From the NCBI GenBank assembly GCA_937996235.1, contig CALKVK010000012.1, forward strand, positions 62,001 through 126,000: 64,000 bases of DNA. The letters run 5' to 3'. The notes under the pieces are model-generated. The model was not told where the DNA came from. It ran no database searches and saw nothing but the letters and a program-made list of their open reading frames with translations. Of the stretch, positions 42,903-51,971 are shown in pieces. A program made the position numbers and the translations under genes. Every line of letters starts with the position of its first letter. Position 1 is the first letter of the stretch. Source of the DNA: an uncultured bacterium. Its GTDB lineage: Bacteria; Planctomycetota; JAJSAM01; JAJVHW01.

Positions 42903-44672
42903 CTACCTGGGCGCGCGGAGCGGACCGAGCTGCTCGCGCAGGAACTGCAGGAGGCCCGCGTCGGGCGCCGCGCCGTCCGCGAGGTCGTGCTCCGCGCGCG
43001 GGTCCGTCGTCAGCTCGTACTGCTCGTGGCGCACGGGCTCGGCGGCCGTGTCCTCGATCAGCAGCAGGCGACGCCGCACCGCCGCGTTCTGCTCGCGCAG
43101 TCCGTAGCGCAGCGTCAGCAGCGCCGTCGTCGTGTCCGTCTCGCGCGGCGCCGCGGTCAGCGGCAGCGGATGCGTGAACGGCGCGGGATCGCCGTCGGAG
43201 AGCGCGACGACCGTCGCGGCGACGTCGCGCAGCGACGCGACGACGTCGTCGGACGCGCCCGCGGCGATGCGTCCCGGCGCGATCACCGCGAGCGGGATCT
43301 CCGTCTGCTCGGGGTAGAGGCTCGTGCCGTGGCCGAGCGGGTCGTGGTCCTCGGTGTCGTGCGCGCCGAACGACTCGCCGTGGTCCGACGTCAGCACGAC
43401 GACGGTGTCGGCGAGGAGCCCGCGCTCCGCGAGCGCGTCGTGCAGCCGTCCGATCTCGACGTCGAGCGCGGCGAGCCCCTCGTCGTAGGCGCGCACGACC
43501 TCCGCCTCGGAGAGTGGCGGGTCCCACGCAGTGCGGTTCAGGCGCCGGTGGTGCAGCGCCTGGTTCACGTCCATGTAGCAGAGGTACGCGAAGAAGGGCC
43601 GGCCGCGGTGCTCGTCGAGGAACTGCGTGAACTCCGCGTTCACCTGCCCGGCCTTCTTGCCGCGACCCGCCGCGTGCTGGCCGAGCGCCACGAGCACCGG
43701 GTCGAGCGCGCGCCCGAGCGCGGTGCGGCGGACGACGTTCTCGAGGATGTACGTGCGGAACCGCAGGAAGCCGCGCCCCAGGTACTCGGGCACGACCCAC
43801 GACGCGTTCCCGCTGAACGCGCCCGTCGCGTAGCCCCGGTCGCGGTAGTGCTCGGCGAGCGTCGGCAGCGTGTCGGCGACGTGCAGCCCCGGCCAGTCCG
43901 CGCCGTGCTCGTGGGGCGACGTGCCCGTCAGGATCGACGCCTGCGACGGCAGCGACCACGACGTCGTGGACCACGCGTTGCCGTACGCGGTGCCCTCCGC
44001 CGTCCACGCGTTCAGGCGCGGCGTGAGACTCGAGAGGCCGTGCGCGTCGAAGCGGTCGCCACGGACGGTGTCCAGCACGACGACGAGCACGTTCGGGGCG
44101 CTGCTCGGCGCAGGCGGCAGCGCGTCGAAGGCGCGCGACTCCGCGAGGTTCCGCGCCGCGCGCACGCCGCCGAAGAGCGCGAGCACGAGGAGCGGCAGCG
44201 CGAGCACGGCGCGGCGCAGGCGCAGTGCGAGCGCGACGTCGCGCCCGCGCGCGCCGCGGGCGACGAACGCGGCAGCGCCACAGCCGAGCACGATCGCGCT
44301 CCACCGCGCGAGCACGTCCGGGCTCGCGACGACGAGCACGCAGCCGGGCGCGAGCAGCAGGAACAGCAGCAGCGGCGACGGCAGGCGGCCGCGCGTCAGC
44401 ACGTCGAGCAGGTGCACGGCCACGGCGCCGAGCGCGAACGCGGGCGCGTAGACCATGGGCGCGACCCACAGCACGTCGGGCGGCACCTTGTGGATCGCGA
44501 GGATCGTCGGATGGTGCCGCGCCCAGAGCATCACGGCCGCGTCGGCGAGTCCGAAGAGCGTGCCCGCCGCGGCGCCGAGGGCGGCGCGCGACGCGAGCGT
44601 GTGGCGCTGCGTCGGCTGCACCGCGGGCGGCACCGCGGGCGCCGCGTCGGAGGGACGGTCCGCGCCGGTCAC
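42903..44672 (-). CDS. Sulfatase-fold membrane hydrolase
   Basis: 589 aa. Four or five membrane helices in the first 175 residues, then an alkaline-phosphatase/sulfatase domain: metal ligands in VVLDTVRGDRFD and TSDHGESFGAHD, and the active-site position WSLPSQASILTG. In true sulfatases this is C/S-x-P-x-R; here it is SLPSQ, with Gln for the Arg, so formylglycine formation is doubtful and a phosphoglycerol- or phosphoethanolamine-transferase-like role is possible. It may modify envelope glycans or lipids. The GTG start overlaps the stop of the polytopic membrane gene (GTGA). Confidence 0.85.
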   Translation of the reverse strand: MTGADRPSDAAPAVPPAVQPTQRHTLASRAALGAAAGTLFGLADAAVMLWARHHPTILAIHKVPPDVLWVAPMVYAPAFALGAVAVHLLDVLTRGRLPSPLLLFLLLAPGCVLVVASPDVLARWSAIVLGCGAAAFVARGARGRDVALALRLRRAVLALPLLVLALFGGVRAARNLAESRAFDALPPAPSSAPNVLVVVLDTVRGDRFDAHGLSSLTPRLNAWTAEGTAYGNAWSTTSWSLPSQASILTGTSPHEHGADWPGLHVADTLPTLAEHYRDRGYATGAFSGNASWVVPEYLGRGFLRFRTYILENVVRRTALGRALDPVLVALGQHAAGRGKKAGQVNAEFTQFLDEHRGRPFFAYLCYMDVNQALHHRRLNRTAWDPPLSEAEVVRAYDEGLAALDVEIGRLHDALAERGLLADTVVVLTSDHGESFGAHDTEDHDPLGHGTSLYPEQTEIPLAVIAPGRIAAGASDDVVASLRDVAATVVALSDGDPAPFTHPLPLTAAPRETDTTTALLTLRYGLREQNAAVRRRLLLIEDTAAEPVRHEQYELTTDPRAEHDLADGAAPDAGLLQFLREQLGPLRAPR

Positions 44673-46267
44673 TTCGGCTCCAGGACCGAGATCTCGGCGA
44701 GCAGCAGCCGCGGCCACCACGGGCCGTTGCCCGCGACCGCGGGGATCTTGCGCACGACGACGTAGTTCTCGCGCAGCGCGTCGAGCACGCCCGAGCCGCG
44801 GTCCTGGAAGTCGTACGCGCTCTGCCCCGTGTCGATCGCGCGCGCGAGCACGCGCCGGTACGTCTTCGCGCGCAGGCGCGCGATCGTGTCGGCCAGCGCC
44901 GCGTGGTTGATCTCCTTCTGGTTCATCCCGACGTGCAGCGCCACGGGGTCCGCGCGGTCCTTCATCACGAGGCCGTCGCGCAGGTACGGCCACGTCCCCG
45001 CGTCGAGCAGCACGTCCTTGGCCGGCAGGTCCGCGAACTCGCGGTCGATGTCCGCCACGTAGCGCGCGAGGTCCGCGGGCACGGGATCGCGCGGATCGCG
45101 CACGCCGCCCTGCGACGCGAGTCCGAGCACGAGCGCGGCGCACACCGCGATGCGGCGCACGGGCGCCGCGTCGGCGCGCGCGTGCGCGGCGGCCACGGAC
45201 GCGAGGAAGAGCGCGGTGCCCGTCACCACGCCGGGACCCATGTGGTTCTCCACCCAGCCGATCCCGCTCGTGTAGCACTCGGTCCCGAAGAGCGCGGCCC
45301 AGACGGCCCAGAGCGCCGCGAGCCGCCGGTCGCCGCGCGCGAGCAGCGCGCCGCCCGCGAAGAGGCCGAGCGCCCAGAAGAGCCCGCCGGTCGCGAGGTG
45401 CTGGATGCTGCGCACGAGCGCGACCTGCTTGCCGCCGAGCGCGCCGAACGTCCACGTCCACGTCTCCGGCCCGCCGACCGCGCGCAGCGCGGCGAGCGCG
45501 GCGCCGAGCGCGACCGCGGCGACGCCGAGGTAGAGCGCGACGTCGCGCACGCGCCGCGGACTCGCGACGACGAGGAACGCGAGGAGCAGCGGCCCCCAGA
45601 TCACGAGGCTCTGCTTGACGAGGAAGCCCGCCGCGGGCACGAGCGCCAGCGCCACGACGGCGCCGCGGCCCGGCGCGAACGCGAAGCGCGCCGCGAGGAA
45701 CAGTCCGAGCGTGCACACGAGCAGCGCGAGCGAGTCGTTGTGGAGCGTGTGCGTGTAGAGGTTGAAGCGCTCGTGGAAGCCCAGCACGAACAGCGTCGAG
45801 ACCGAGAGGACGAGCCACGCCGCGCGGTGCGGGTACGTCGCCGCGGAGAGCAGGCGCCGGACGACGAGGTCGAGCAGCGCGGTCCCGAGCAGCGCCGCCG
45901 CGACGACGTACGAGACGCCCACGGTGCGCAGCGCGGCGACGTCGCCGCCCTTCCCGAAGAGCGACGCGAGCGCCCACGTCAGCGCCTGCGTTCCGGGCGT
46001 GTACGGATACGAGTTGTTGTCGCCGAGCGGCCCGTAGACGGGCACGCCGGTGCGCAGCTTGATGACGTCCGTCAGGAACGGGCTCTCCGCGAAGCTGACG
46101 ATGTCCACGGGGATGCGCACGTAGAAGTGCAGGCTCCACGCCGTGAGGAGCGCCATCGCCGCCGCGCCGCACGCGGCCACGGCAGGCGCCCACGGCGCCG
46201 CGCGCGCGAACGCGCGGTCGAGCACGGCCGGCACTCCGGCGTCCGCGTCCGAGCCCTGCCCCGTCAT
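44669..46267 (-). CDS. Polytopic membrane protein, glycosyltransferase-39/87-like
   Basis: 532 aa with about ten membrane helices spread through residues 28-380 and a soluble C-terminal domain. An extracytoplasmic loop early on (YVRIPVDIVSFAESPFLTDV) with acidic residues, and YPYTPGTQALTWALA, resemble the dolichyl-phosphate-mannose-type (GT-C) transferases. The catalytic Asp cannot be assigned with confidence. GGAGGG upstream supports ATG 46267. It is coupled to the sulfatase gene, so both probably act on the same envelope polymer. Confidence 0.75.
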   Translation of the reverse strand: MTGQGSDADAGVPAVLDRAFARAAPWAPAVAACGAAAMALLTAWSLHFYVRIPVDIVSFAESPFLTDVIKLRTGVPVYGPLGDNNSYPYTPGTQALTWALASLFGKGGDVAALRTVGVSYVVAAALLGTALLDLVVRRLLSAATYPHRAAWLVLSVSTLFVLGFHERFNLYTHTLHNDSLALLVCTLGLFLAARFAFAPGRGAVVALALVPAAGFLVKQSLVIWGPLLLAFLVVASPRRVRDVALYLGVAAVALGAALAALRAVGGPETWTWTFGALGGKQVALVRSIQHLATGGLFWALGLFAGGALLARGDRRLAALWAVWAALFGTECYTSGIGWVENHMGPGVVTGTALFLASVAAAHARADAAPVRRIAVCAALVLGLASQGGVRDPRDPVPADLARYVADIDREFADLPAKDVLLDAGTWPYLRDGLVMKDRADPVALHVGMNQKEINHAALADTIARLRAKTYRRVLARAIDTGQSAYDFQDRGSGVLDALRENYVVVRKIPAVAGNGPWWPRLLLAEISVLEPK

Positions 46268-46484
46268 CCGTCCCTCCGGACGCACCCGCGCGTCCGACGC
46301 GACCGCACGTGCGGCACCGTCACCGGCAACTGCCCCAGCCGTGGCGACGTGCCCGGCCGCGGCGCCGCGCCCCGGGTCACGGCGCACGCCCGCCTCCGCG
46401 CGCGCGCCGCGCCGCGGGCGGCCTCTCACAGGGGCTATCGACGCGCCGGGCGCCGGTCCTGAATCGCGGCGGCGCCGCGGGCGC

Positions 46485-47507
46485 TCAGCGCGCGCGGCCC
46501 TGCGTGCCCACGCGTTCGATGCGCAGCGCCTGGACCTGGAAGACGTCGCCGTGGTGCGTCAGACGCGACGTCAGCGTGCGGTGGAGCGGCAGGCCGTCCG
46601 TGCGCGCGAGGGCGACGACCTCGCGCACGGACCCGGTGAAGCTCCCGGCGTCGGCCCCGGCCTCGACCGTGCGGCACCGCAGGTGCACCGCGTCGGCTTC
46701 GATCCCGGCCACGTGGACGCGCGAGTCGAGCTGCGCGCCGGGCGCGGACTCCATCCCGTCGCGGACCGTAGGCCAGTCGTCGCCGACACGGCACGGGCCC
46801 GGACGGATGACGTCCACCGCGAGGAGCTGTTGGAGGAACGGCAGCACGCCGAACGACGGCTTCGGCTTCCCGTCCGGCCCGAGCATGGAGCGCAGCCGCA
46901 TGCGCCCGTCGCGCAGCAGCACGACCCGCACGGTCACGTCGGCGGCGTCGAGGAACGGCTCCACGTCGTCGAGCCGACACGCGACGTGCGGCACCTCGCC
47001 CGCCGTGTCGAACGCCAGCCGCCCGTTGCCGTCCTGCACCTCTCCGTGCACGCGCCCGAAGCGCACGTCGACCGTCGCTCCCGTCGCATCGACGGCGACG
47101 CACGTCAGCGTCGCGCGCGTGCGCAGCTCCGAGTACGACACGTCCACGGTCGGGTCGCCGGGATACTCCGTGCGCCGCGTGACGTCGAACTCGACGGACG
47201 CGCCCGCGGCCGGCGCCGCGCGCAGCTCCACCGTCTCGGTCGAGTCGGCCCCCGGCACCGGCGCGTCGTCCTCCGCGTCGAGCGGCACCGCGACCGCGCG
47301 GGCGGACGCCGCGGGCGTCGCGCCCGTCTCCCCGGCGGCGGACGTGGGCGCCGCCGTCGGTGTCGGCACCGGCGCCGCCGACGCGGCCGGCGCGTGCTCG
47401 GGCGCCGTGGTCGAAGGCTCCGCGCGCGGCGCATCCGCAGCGTCCGACGCGCACCCCGCGACGCACAGCGCCAGCACCACCGCGACCCCGTACGTCCGAC
47501 GCGACAT
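46485..47507 (-). CDS. Predicted lipoprotein with beta-rich domain
   Basis: 340 aa. Lipoprotein signal (MSRRTYGVAVVLALCVAGC), an Ala/Pro/Thr-rich linker (about 20-90), then a beta-rich domain with two Cys pairs (VACRLDD, GPCRVGDDW, HLRCRTVE). The pattern, alternating strands with GDDW and a closing VFQVQALRIERV, resembles secreted substrate- or ligand-binding proteins of unknown function. A strong GGAGGT precedes ATG 47507. The 217 bp downstream, before the polytopic membrane gene, contain no feature I can support. Confidence 0.7.
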   Translation of the reverse strand: MSRRTYGVAVVLALCVAGCASDAADAPRAEPSTTAPEHAPAASAAPVPTPTAAPTSAAGETGATPAASARAVAVPLDAEDDAPVPGADSTETVELRAAPAAGASVEFDVTRRTEYPGDPTVDVSYSELRTRATLTCVAVDATGATVDVRFGRVHGEVQDGNGRLAFDTAGEVPHVACRLDDVEPFLDAADVTVRVVLLRDGRMRLRSMLGPDGKPKPSFGVLPFLQQLLAVDVIRPGPCRVGDDWPTVRDGMESAPGAQLDSRVHVAGIEADAVHLRCRTVEAGADAGSFTGSVREVVALARTDGLPLHRTLTSRLTHHGDVFQVQALRIERVGTQGRAR

Positions 47508-47555
47508 CGTCACCTCCGTCTCCACGCGCCAATGTACCGACACCGCCGGGATCGG

Positions 47556-47985
47556 GCGCATCCCCGCGATTCCCGCGTGACGCGGTCCGCGTCCGCGCGG
47601 CATGCTCCGCGCATGCGACGGGCGCTGCGGGCGGGAACGGCGCGATACGGCGGTGCGGCGACGGTCGCGGGCGCGGCGGGTCTCGTCGCGGCCGCGGTGG
47701 CCGTGGCGTGGTTCGGCTGGACGGCCGGGGACGCGCTGCGCCGCGAGCGCGCGGCGGTGCTCGCGCAGGATCTCGCGCGGCGCGCCGACGCGGAGGCGGC
47801 GTCGGGCGCGGCGCGGCTGCGCGAGGCCGTGGTCAAGTCGCGCACGCGCGGCGATCTGCGCGGACTCGGCGTGGCCGTGGACGTCGTCGTGACGCAGGTG
47901 CCTCCGCCCGCGGACCTCGCCGACGCGCCCGAGCTGCACGCCGCCGAGCGCGCGGAGGCCGCGGGCGGCGACGCCCCTGCGGCGA
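47556..47985 (+). pseudogene. Truncated duplicate of the sensor-kinase 5' end
   Basis: About 430 bp repeat the upstream region and first roughly 124 codons of the histidine-kinase gene at 50154. Reading from ATG 47613 gives the same first 80 residues. By eye I count about eight base differences over the 370 bp of coding sequence, nearly all in the last third. Homology stops abruptly near 47985, inside the sensor region, after which the frame runs antisense through other genes. The copy lacks the transmitter and ATPase domains, so it cannot signal. Confidence 0.85.
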
Positions 47986-48177
47986 GTCCGCCTTCCCGAG
48001 GGTGGGTTCAGGCGGGGCAGGCTGGCCGGCTCGCTCGAAGGGTCTCGGGTGGTTCGACGCAGGCGAGAGACCCGCCTCCCGGCTCGGAGGCCCCACGAGG
48101 ACTGCGGCCACCAGCGCCGCGACGCCCACTCCCACTCCGCCGACCGCGAGGAGCGCGACGCGGTGCCGCGCGCTCAT
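47833..48177 (-). pseudogene. Secreted-protein gene truncated by the kinase-fragment duplication
   Basis: The first about 64 codons from ATG 48177 look genuine: a signal or anchor helix (RVALLAVGGVGVGVAALVAAV) and a Pro-rich linker (SREAGLSPASNHPRPFERAG). At about 47985 the frame enters the antisense strand of the duplicated kinase fragment and continues as Arg/Pro-rich nonsense to a stop at 47833. The original 3' part is missing. ATG overlaps the stop of the 99-codon gene (ATGA), so it was the next member of a minus-strand operon before the rearrangement. Confidence 0.7.
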
Positions 48178-48473
48178 CGCAGCGCCAGCTCCAGGGACGC
48201 GCGCTCGCCCTCGGCCAACGTCACGTGCCCCACCACGAACCCTCCCGGTGTGCCGACGAGCTCGAAGCCGACGCCGTCGAAGGTGATCACCGTGTACTCG
48301 CCGGCACGCAGGTGACGGTAGCTCGCCGGCGCATCGGCGCAGCGCATCCACACGCCGACTGCTGGTGCATCGACGCGCCCCTCGACCGAGTGGAGGCGGC
48401 GTCGCGAGACGTCGACGTCGGCGCCCGTCGTGTCCACGGCGCGGCTACCGCGTTCCCGCTTCGGCGCGCTCAT
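48174..48473 (-). CDS. Small protein resembling the end of a carboxypeptidase-regulatory-type domain
   Basis: 99 aa. The C-terminal half (HLRAGEYTVITFDGVGFELV, then GHVTLAEGERASLELAL) is the strand pattern that closes CarboxypepD_reg-like beta sandwiches, and resembles the end of the upstream 519-aa protein (LVAGHRYHVEVVPDVGVY). It has no signal peptide. It could be an independent gene (ATG 48473 overlaps the upstream stop by 29 nt), or a remnant or frame-shifted tail of that family. I favour a remnant because the region is rearranged. Confidence 0.5.
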   Translation of the reverse strand: MSAPKRERGSRAVDTTGADVDVSRRRLHSVEGRVDAPAVGVWMRCADAPASYRHLRAGEYTVITFDGVGFELVGTPGGFVVGHVTLAEGERASLELALR

Positions 48474-50004
48474 CGGCGGCGAGTGTACGACGCCATGGAA
48501 CGAGCTCGAGCTCGGGGCCACCGTCCCAGACCACCATCGAGTCCGCGAGCGGGTAGACACCGACGTCCGGCACGACCTCCACGTGATAGCGATGCCCGGC
48601 GACGAGCAGTCGCGCGGGGAGCGAGGAGTCGACGTCCAGACGCGAGAACACCGTGGCCTGCACGTCGCCGCACGACAGGTCGGAGACCCAGACCTGGCGG
48701 TTCCGGTAGCGGGCACCGCCCGGACCGAAGAACCGAATCCGCCGTTCGTCGCGCGTCGTGCGCAGCGTGAACGGCGCGGTGCGCGCGAACTGGCTCACCG
48801 TGCCGCTCGGCACGAGATCCACATGGTGTTCGGTCTCCGGCACGAACCAGAACGTCAGTTCGCCGTCCATCGCGGCCACTACGCGGAAGTGCCCCTCGGC
48901 ATCGGTCGTCGTCACGAAGCGGTAGCCCACGATCGCCTTCGGCATCGTCGGGTCCCAGCGCGCGCTGTACCCGACACCGAAGCGCCTCAGATGCGACGGC
49001 ACGAGCTCCGAGGGATCGACGTGCTGCACCACGTGCACACTCACGGAGACCCCCGCCACCGGATGTCCGTCGTCGTCCACGACGGACCCGGAGACCTCGT
49101 ACCCCGCCTCGAGCTCGAAGTGCACGCGGACCTCGCCGGCAGCGGCGGCTGCGTCCGGGACGAGATACGTGGCGCTGCGCCACGGAGCGACGACCTGTCC
49201 CTGCGGCGGGAGAGCGCACGCACGCAGGAGCAGGCTCGGGAGACGAGGGAGTTCGAACTCGAACCACCCGCGCGCATCCGGTCGCGGGAGTTCGACGAAC
49301 TCGCGCAACCCGAGCGCGGCGAGCGTCGACTCGCGCACCGGCGCGGAAGACTCCGCCGTGCCGAACGCATCGGCACCGTTCGAGACAGCAGAGAGTTCGA
49401 CCTGGGTCGGGTCGAGTTCCACCGGGCCGCCGGCGGAGCGTACGTCGCCGAATACGCGCAGCATGCGGTAGGCGTCGAGGACGTTGGCGAAGGCGTCGCT
49501 CGTCTCCCCACGCTGCGGTGCAATGCGCCAACCCGCGTCGAGCGAGACGATGTCGCGCGGCGACCAGTCGGCCGGGATCTCCACCGAGCCCTCGGCCGAG
49601 GTGCAGACCTCGCGCGGGCCCTCGATGCTGCCGTTGCGCGCGTCCTCAACGTCTACCGCCACGGGGACCGGAAGCCGAACGCCGAGTCGCAGCCCCGGCA
49701 CGGGCGCCCCGTCCCAGAGATCGCGCACCTCGAGCCGCATCGGCGCCTGCACCGGCACCGCCGCAGGAGGAGGTGGTGGCTCCGCAGGTGCCGGCTGTAC
49801 ATCGATCCGGCTGCGTTCGCACAGAGGCGGTTCGCTCGCGGCGGCGGCGTGGGCGCGAGGCGCCACGGTGTGCGCAACCGGGCCGTGCGGTCCGGCGGGC
49901 TCGGGCTCGCCCTTCAGACAACGCAGCAGCAGCCACGCGAGCAGGAGCGCGAGCAGCGTCATCGCGGCAGCCGCGCACGCGTCCCGCAGTCGACGTGTTC
50001 GCAT
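48445..50004 (-). CDS. Secreted carboxypeptidase-regulatory-like protein
   Basis: 519 aa. An N-terminal hydrophobic helix (TLLALLLAWLLLRCL) anchors or exports the protein, followed by a Pro/Ala linker (about 30-85) and beta-sandwich domains. The segment YEVSGSVVDDDGHPVAGVSV, with a following YRFVTTTDAEGHFRVVAAMDG, is the classic carboxypeptidase-regulatory pattern (G-V-V-D-x-G-x-P, then T-x-x-G-x-F). Such domains are adhesion or assembly modules in planctomycete-type secreted proteins. ATG 50004 is chosen because GGAGG lies five bases upstream; GTG 50007 adjoins it. It is divergent from the sensor kinase. Confidence 0.75.
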   Translation of the reverse strand: MRTRRLRDACAAAAMTLLALLLAWLLLRCLKGEPEPAGPHGPVAHTVAPRAHAAAASEPPLCERSRIDVQPAPAEPPPPPAAVPVQAPMRLEVRDLWDGAPVPGLRLGVRLPVPVAVDVEDARNGSIEGPREVCTSAEGSVEIPADWSPRDIVSLDAGWRIAPQRGETSDAFANVLDAYRMLRVFGDVRSAGGPVELDPTQVELSAVSNGADAFGTAESSAPVRESTLAALGLREFVELPRPDARGWFEFELPRLPSLLLRACALPPQGQVVAPWRSATYLVPDAAAAAGEVRVHFELEAGYEVSGSVVDDDGHPVAGVSVSVHVVQHVDPSELVPSHLRRFGVGYSARWDPTMPKAIVGYRFVTTTDAEGHFRVVAAMDGELTFWFVPETEHHVDLVPSGTVSQFARTAPFTLRTTRDERRIRFFGPGGARYRNRQVWVSDLSCGDVQATVFSRLDVDSSLPARLLVAGHRYHVEVVPDVGVYPLADSMVVWDGGPELELVPWRRTLAADERAEAGTR

Positions 50005-50153
50005 CACGTCCTCCCCCGTCCCGCGCGGGGCGGGACGTCATCCACGGTACACGCGCGCGCGGCACGTGCCACCGGAGCGATCGCACTCGCCGCGTCGCGC
50101 ATCCCCGCGTTTCCCGCGTGACGCGGTCCGCGTCCGCGCGGCATGCTCCGCGC

Positions 50154-51965
50154 ATGCGACGGGCGCTGCGGGCGGGAACGGCGCGATACGGCGGTGCGGC
50201 GACGGTCGCGGGCGCGGCGGGTCTCGTCGCGGCCGCGGTGGCCGTGGCGTGGTTCGGCTGGACGGCCGGGGACGCGCTGCGCCGCGAGCGCGCGGCGGTG
50301 CTCGCGCAGGATCTCGCGCGGCGCGCCGACGCGGAGGCGGCGTCGGGCGCGGCGCGGCTGCGCGAGGCCGTGGTCAAGTCGCGCACGCGCGGCGACCTGC
50401 GCGGCCTCGGCGTGGCCGTGGACGTCGTCGTGACGCAGGTGCCTTCGCCCGCGGACGTCGCCGACGCGCCCGAGTTGCGCGCCGCCGAGCACGCGGAGGC
50501 CGCGGGCGGCGACGCCCCGGCGGCGCTCGCGCGCTGGGAGGAGCTGTCGCGGCAGGCGGGCGACCCCGGCGTGCGCGTGGCCGCGCACCGCGCCACCGCG
50601 CGCCTTCTGGCGGCGGCCGGGCGCGACGGCGACGCCGCCACGCACCGCCGCGCCGCGCTCGACGAGCCGCGCGCACCGGCGCGCGAGACGTGGCTCGCGC
50701 GCTTCGATGTCGCGCGCGCGGACCGTGCGAATGCCGACGCCGCGCCCTCGGACGACGCGACCGCAGCGTTCGCGGCGGAACTCGCGACGCGCGCGGGCGA
50801 CGCGCTGACGCCGCACGAGCGGCTCGCGATGCTGCGGCTGCTCGACCCGCGGCACCCCGCACTCCGCGACCTCGCCGCCGCGGCGGTCGCCGTCGATGCA
50901 CCCGTCGATCCCGGCGACGGCAGCACGCGCGCGCTGCTCGCCGGCGACGACGCCCTCGTGTGGCGCCTGCCCGGCGCGGCGGGCGAGGTCCGCGTCGCGC
51001 GCGCGCCGTGGCCGGCGGCGGCGGTCGCGCTGCTGCCCGGACTCGCCGACGGCACGTTCGAGCTCGCGGCCGACGGCGGCCGGCCGCTGCCGGCGCCGTT
51101 CCCCGTCGCCTCGTGGCGCACGTCGGACACGGCGCGGGGCGCGGCCGACGACGACGCGGCGCACGCGGGTGTCGCGATGCGCACGCCGGCGCTGGCGCTC
51201 GCCGCAGTCCTCTTCGGCGGCGCGCTCCTGCTCCTGCGCGCGGGCCGGGCGCGGGCCGACCTCGCGCAGCGGCGCGACGACTTCCTCTGCGCGGTCACGC
51301 ACGAGCTGAAGACGCCGGTCGCAAACGTGCTGCTCTCCGCCGAGACGCTGCGCACGCACGGGAAGGACGACCCGCAGAGCGTGCCGCGCTTCGCCGGGAT
51401 CGTCGCGGCCGAGGCGCTGCGCCTCGACGCGCGCATCCAGGAACTGCTCGCGGTCGCGGCCGGGCGTCGCGCGCCGCGCGCGCCCGGGGCGCAGGAGACG
51501 TGCGACGTGCGCGCGGTCGTCGACGACGTCGTGCGCGTGTTCGGGCCGCGCTTCGCGGCCGCGTCGATGCGGCTCGACGTCGACGTCGCAGCGCAGGTCG
51601 GCGCCACGTGCGGCACGCGCGAACTGCTCGCGCGCGCGCTCGGCGCGCTGCTCGAGAACGCGCTGCGCTTCGCGCCCGGCAGCGCGGTGTCGCTCACCTG
51701 CCGCGCCGACGCCACGCACGTGCGCCTCGCCGTCCGCGACGGCGGACCGGGCGTGGCCGCGGCCGATCGCGAGCGCATCTTCGAGCCGTTCGAGCGCGGA
51801 CCGGACGTGCAGCGCGACGCCGTGCCCGGAACGGGTCTCGGGCTCGCCGTCGCACGCCGGGCGGTGCTCGAGTGCGGGGGCACGCTCGTGTGCCGCGCGG
51901 CGTCGCCCGCGCCCGGCGCGGAGTTCGTGATCGAGCTGCCGCGCGCGCCGCGCGCGGTATCGTGA
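50154..51965 (+). CDS. Membrane sensor histidine kinase
   Basis: 603 aa. Two membrane helices (about 15-38 and 343-362) frame a 300-residue extracytoplasmic helical sensor with no known domain. The cytosolic part has the HisKA motif VTHELKTPVANVLLSAETLR with phospho-acceptor His383, the N-box LLENALRFAPGSA, G1 VRDGGPGV and G2 GTGLGLAV. ATG 50154 gives the same N-terminus as the truncated duplicate at 47613. It is six bases upstream of the OmpR-type regulator and forms a two-component pair with it. Confidence 0.95.
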   Translation: MRRALRAGTARYGGAATVAGAAGLVAAAVAVAWFGWTAGDALRRERAAVLAQDLARRADAEAASGAARLREAVVKSRTRGDLRGLGVAVDVVVTQVPSPADVADAPELRAAEHAEAAGGDAPAALARWEELSRQAGDPGVRVAAHRATARLLAAAGRDGDAATHRRAALDEPRAPARETWLARFDVARADRANADAAPSDDATAAFAAELATRAGDALTPHERLAMLRLLDPRHPALRDLAAAAVAVDAPVDPGDGSTRALLAGDDALVWRLPGAAGEVRVARAPWPAAAVALLPGLADGTFELAADGGRPLPAPFPVASWRTSDTARGAADDDAAHAGVAMRTPALALAAVLFGGALLLLRAGRARADLAQRRDDFLCAVTHELKTPVANVLLSAETLRTHGKDDPQSVPRFAGIVAAEALRLDARIQELLAVAAGRRAPRAPGAQETCDVRAVVDDVVRVFGPRFAAASMRLDVDVAAQVGATCGTRELLARALGALLENALRFAPGSAVSLTCRADATHVRLAVRDGGPGVAAADRERIFEPFERGPDVQRDAVPGTGLGLAVARRAVLECGGTLVCRAASPAPGAEFVIELPRAPRAVS

Positions 51966-51971
51966 CGCGCG

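Noticed and set aside
48174..48473. A -1 frameshift joining the 519-aa and 99-aa products
   Set aside because: No slippery sequence or shared domain break is visible at the overlap. A separate remnant gene explains it as well, so I listed it as an independent, uncertain feature.
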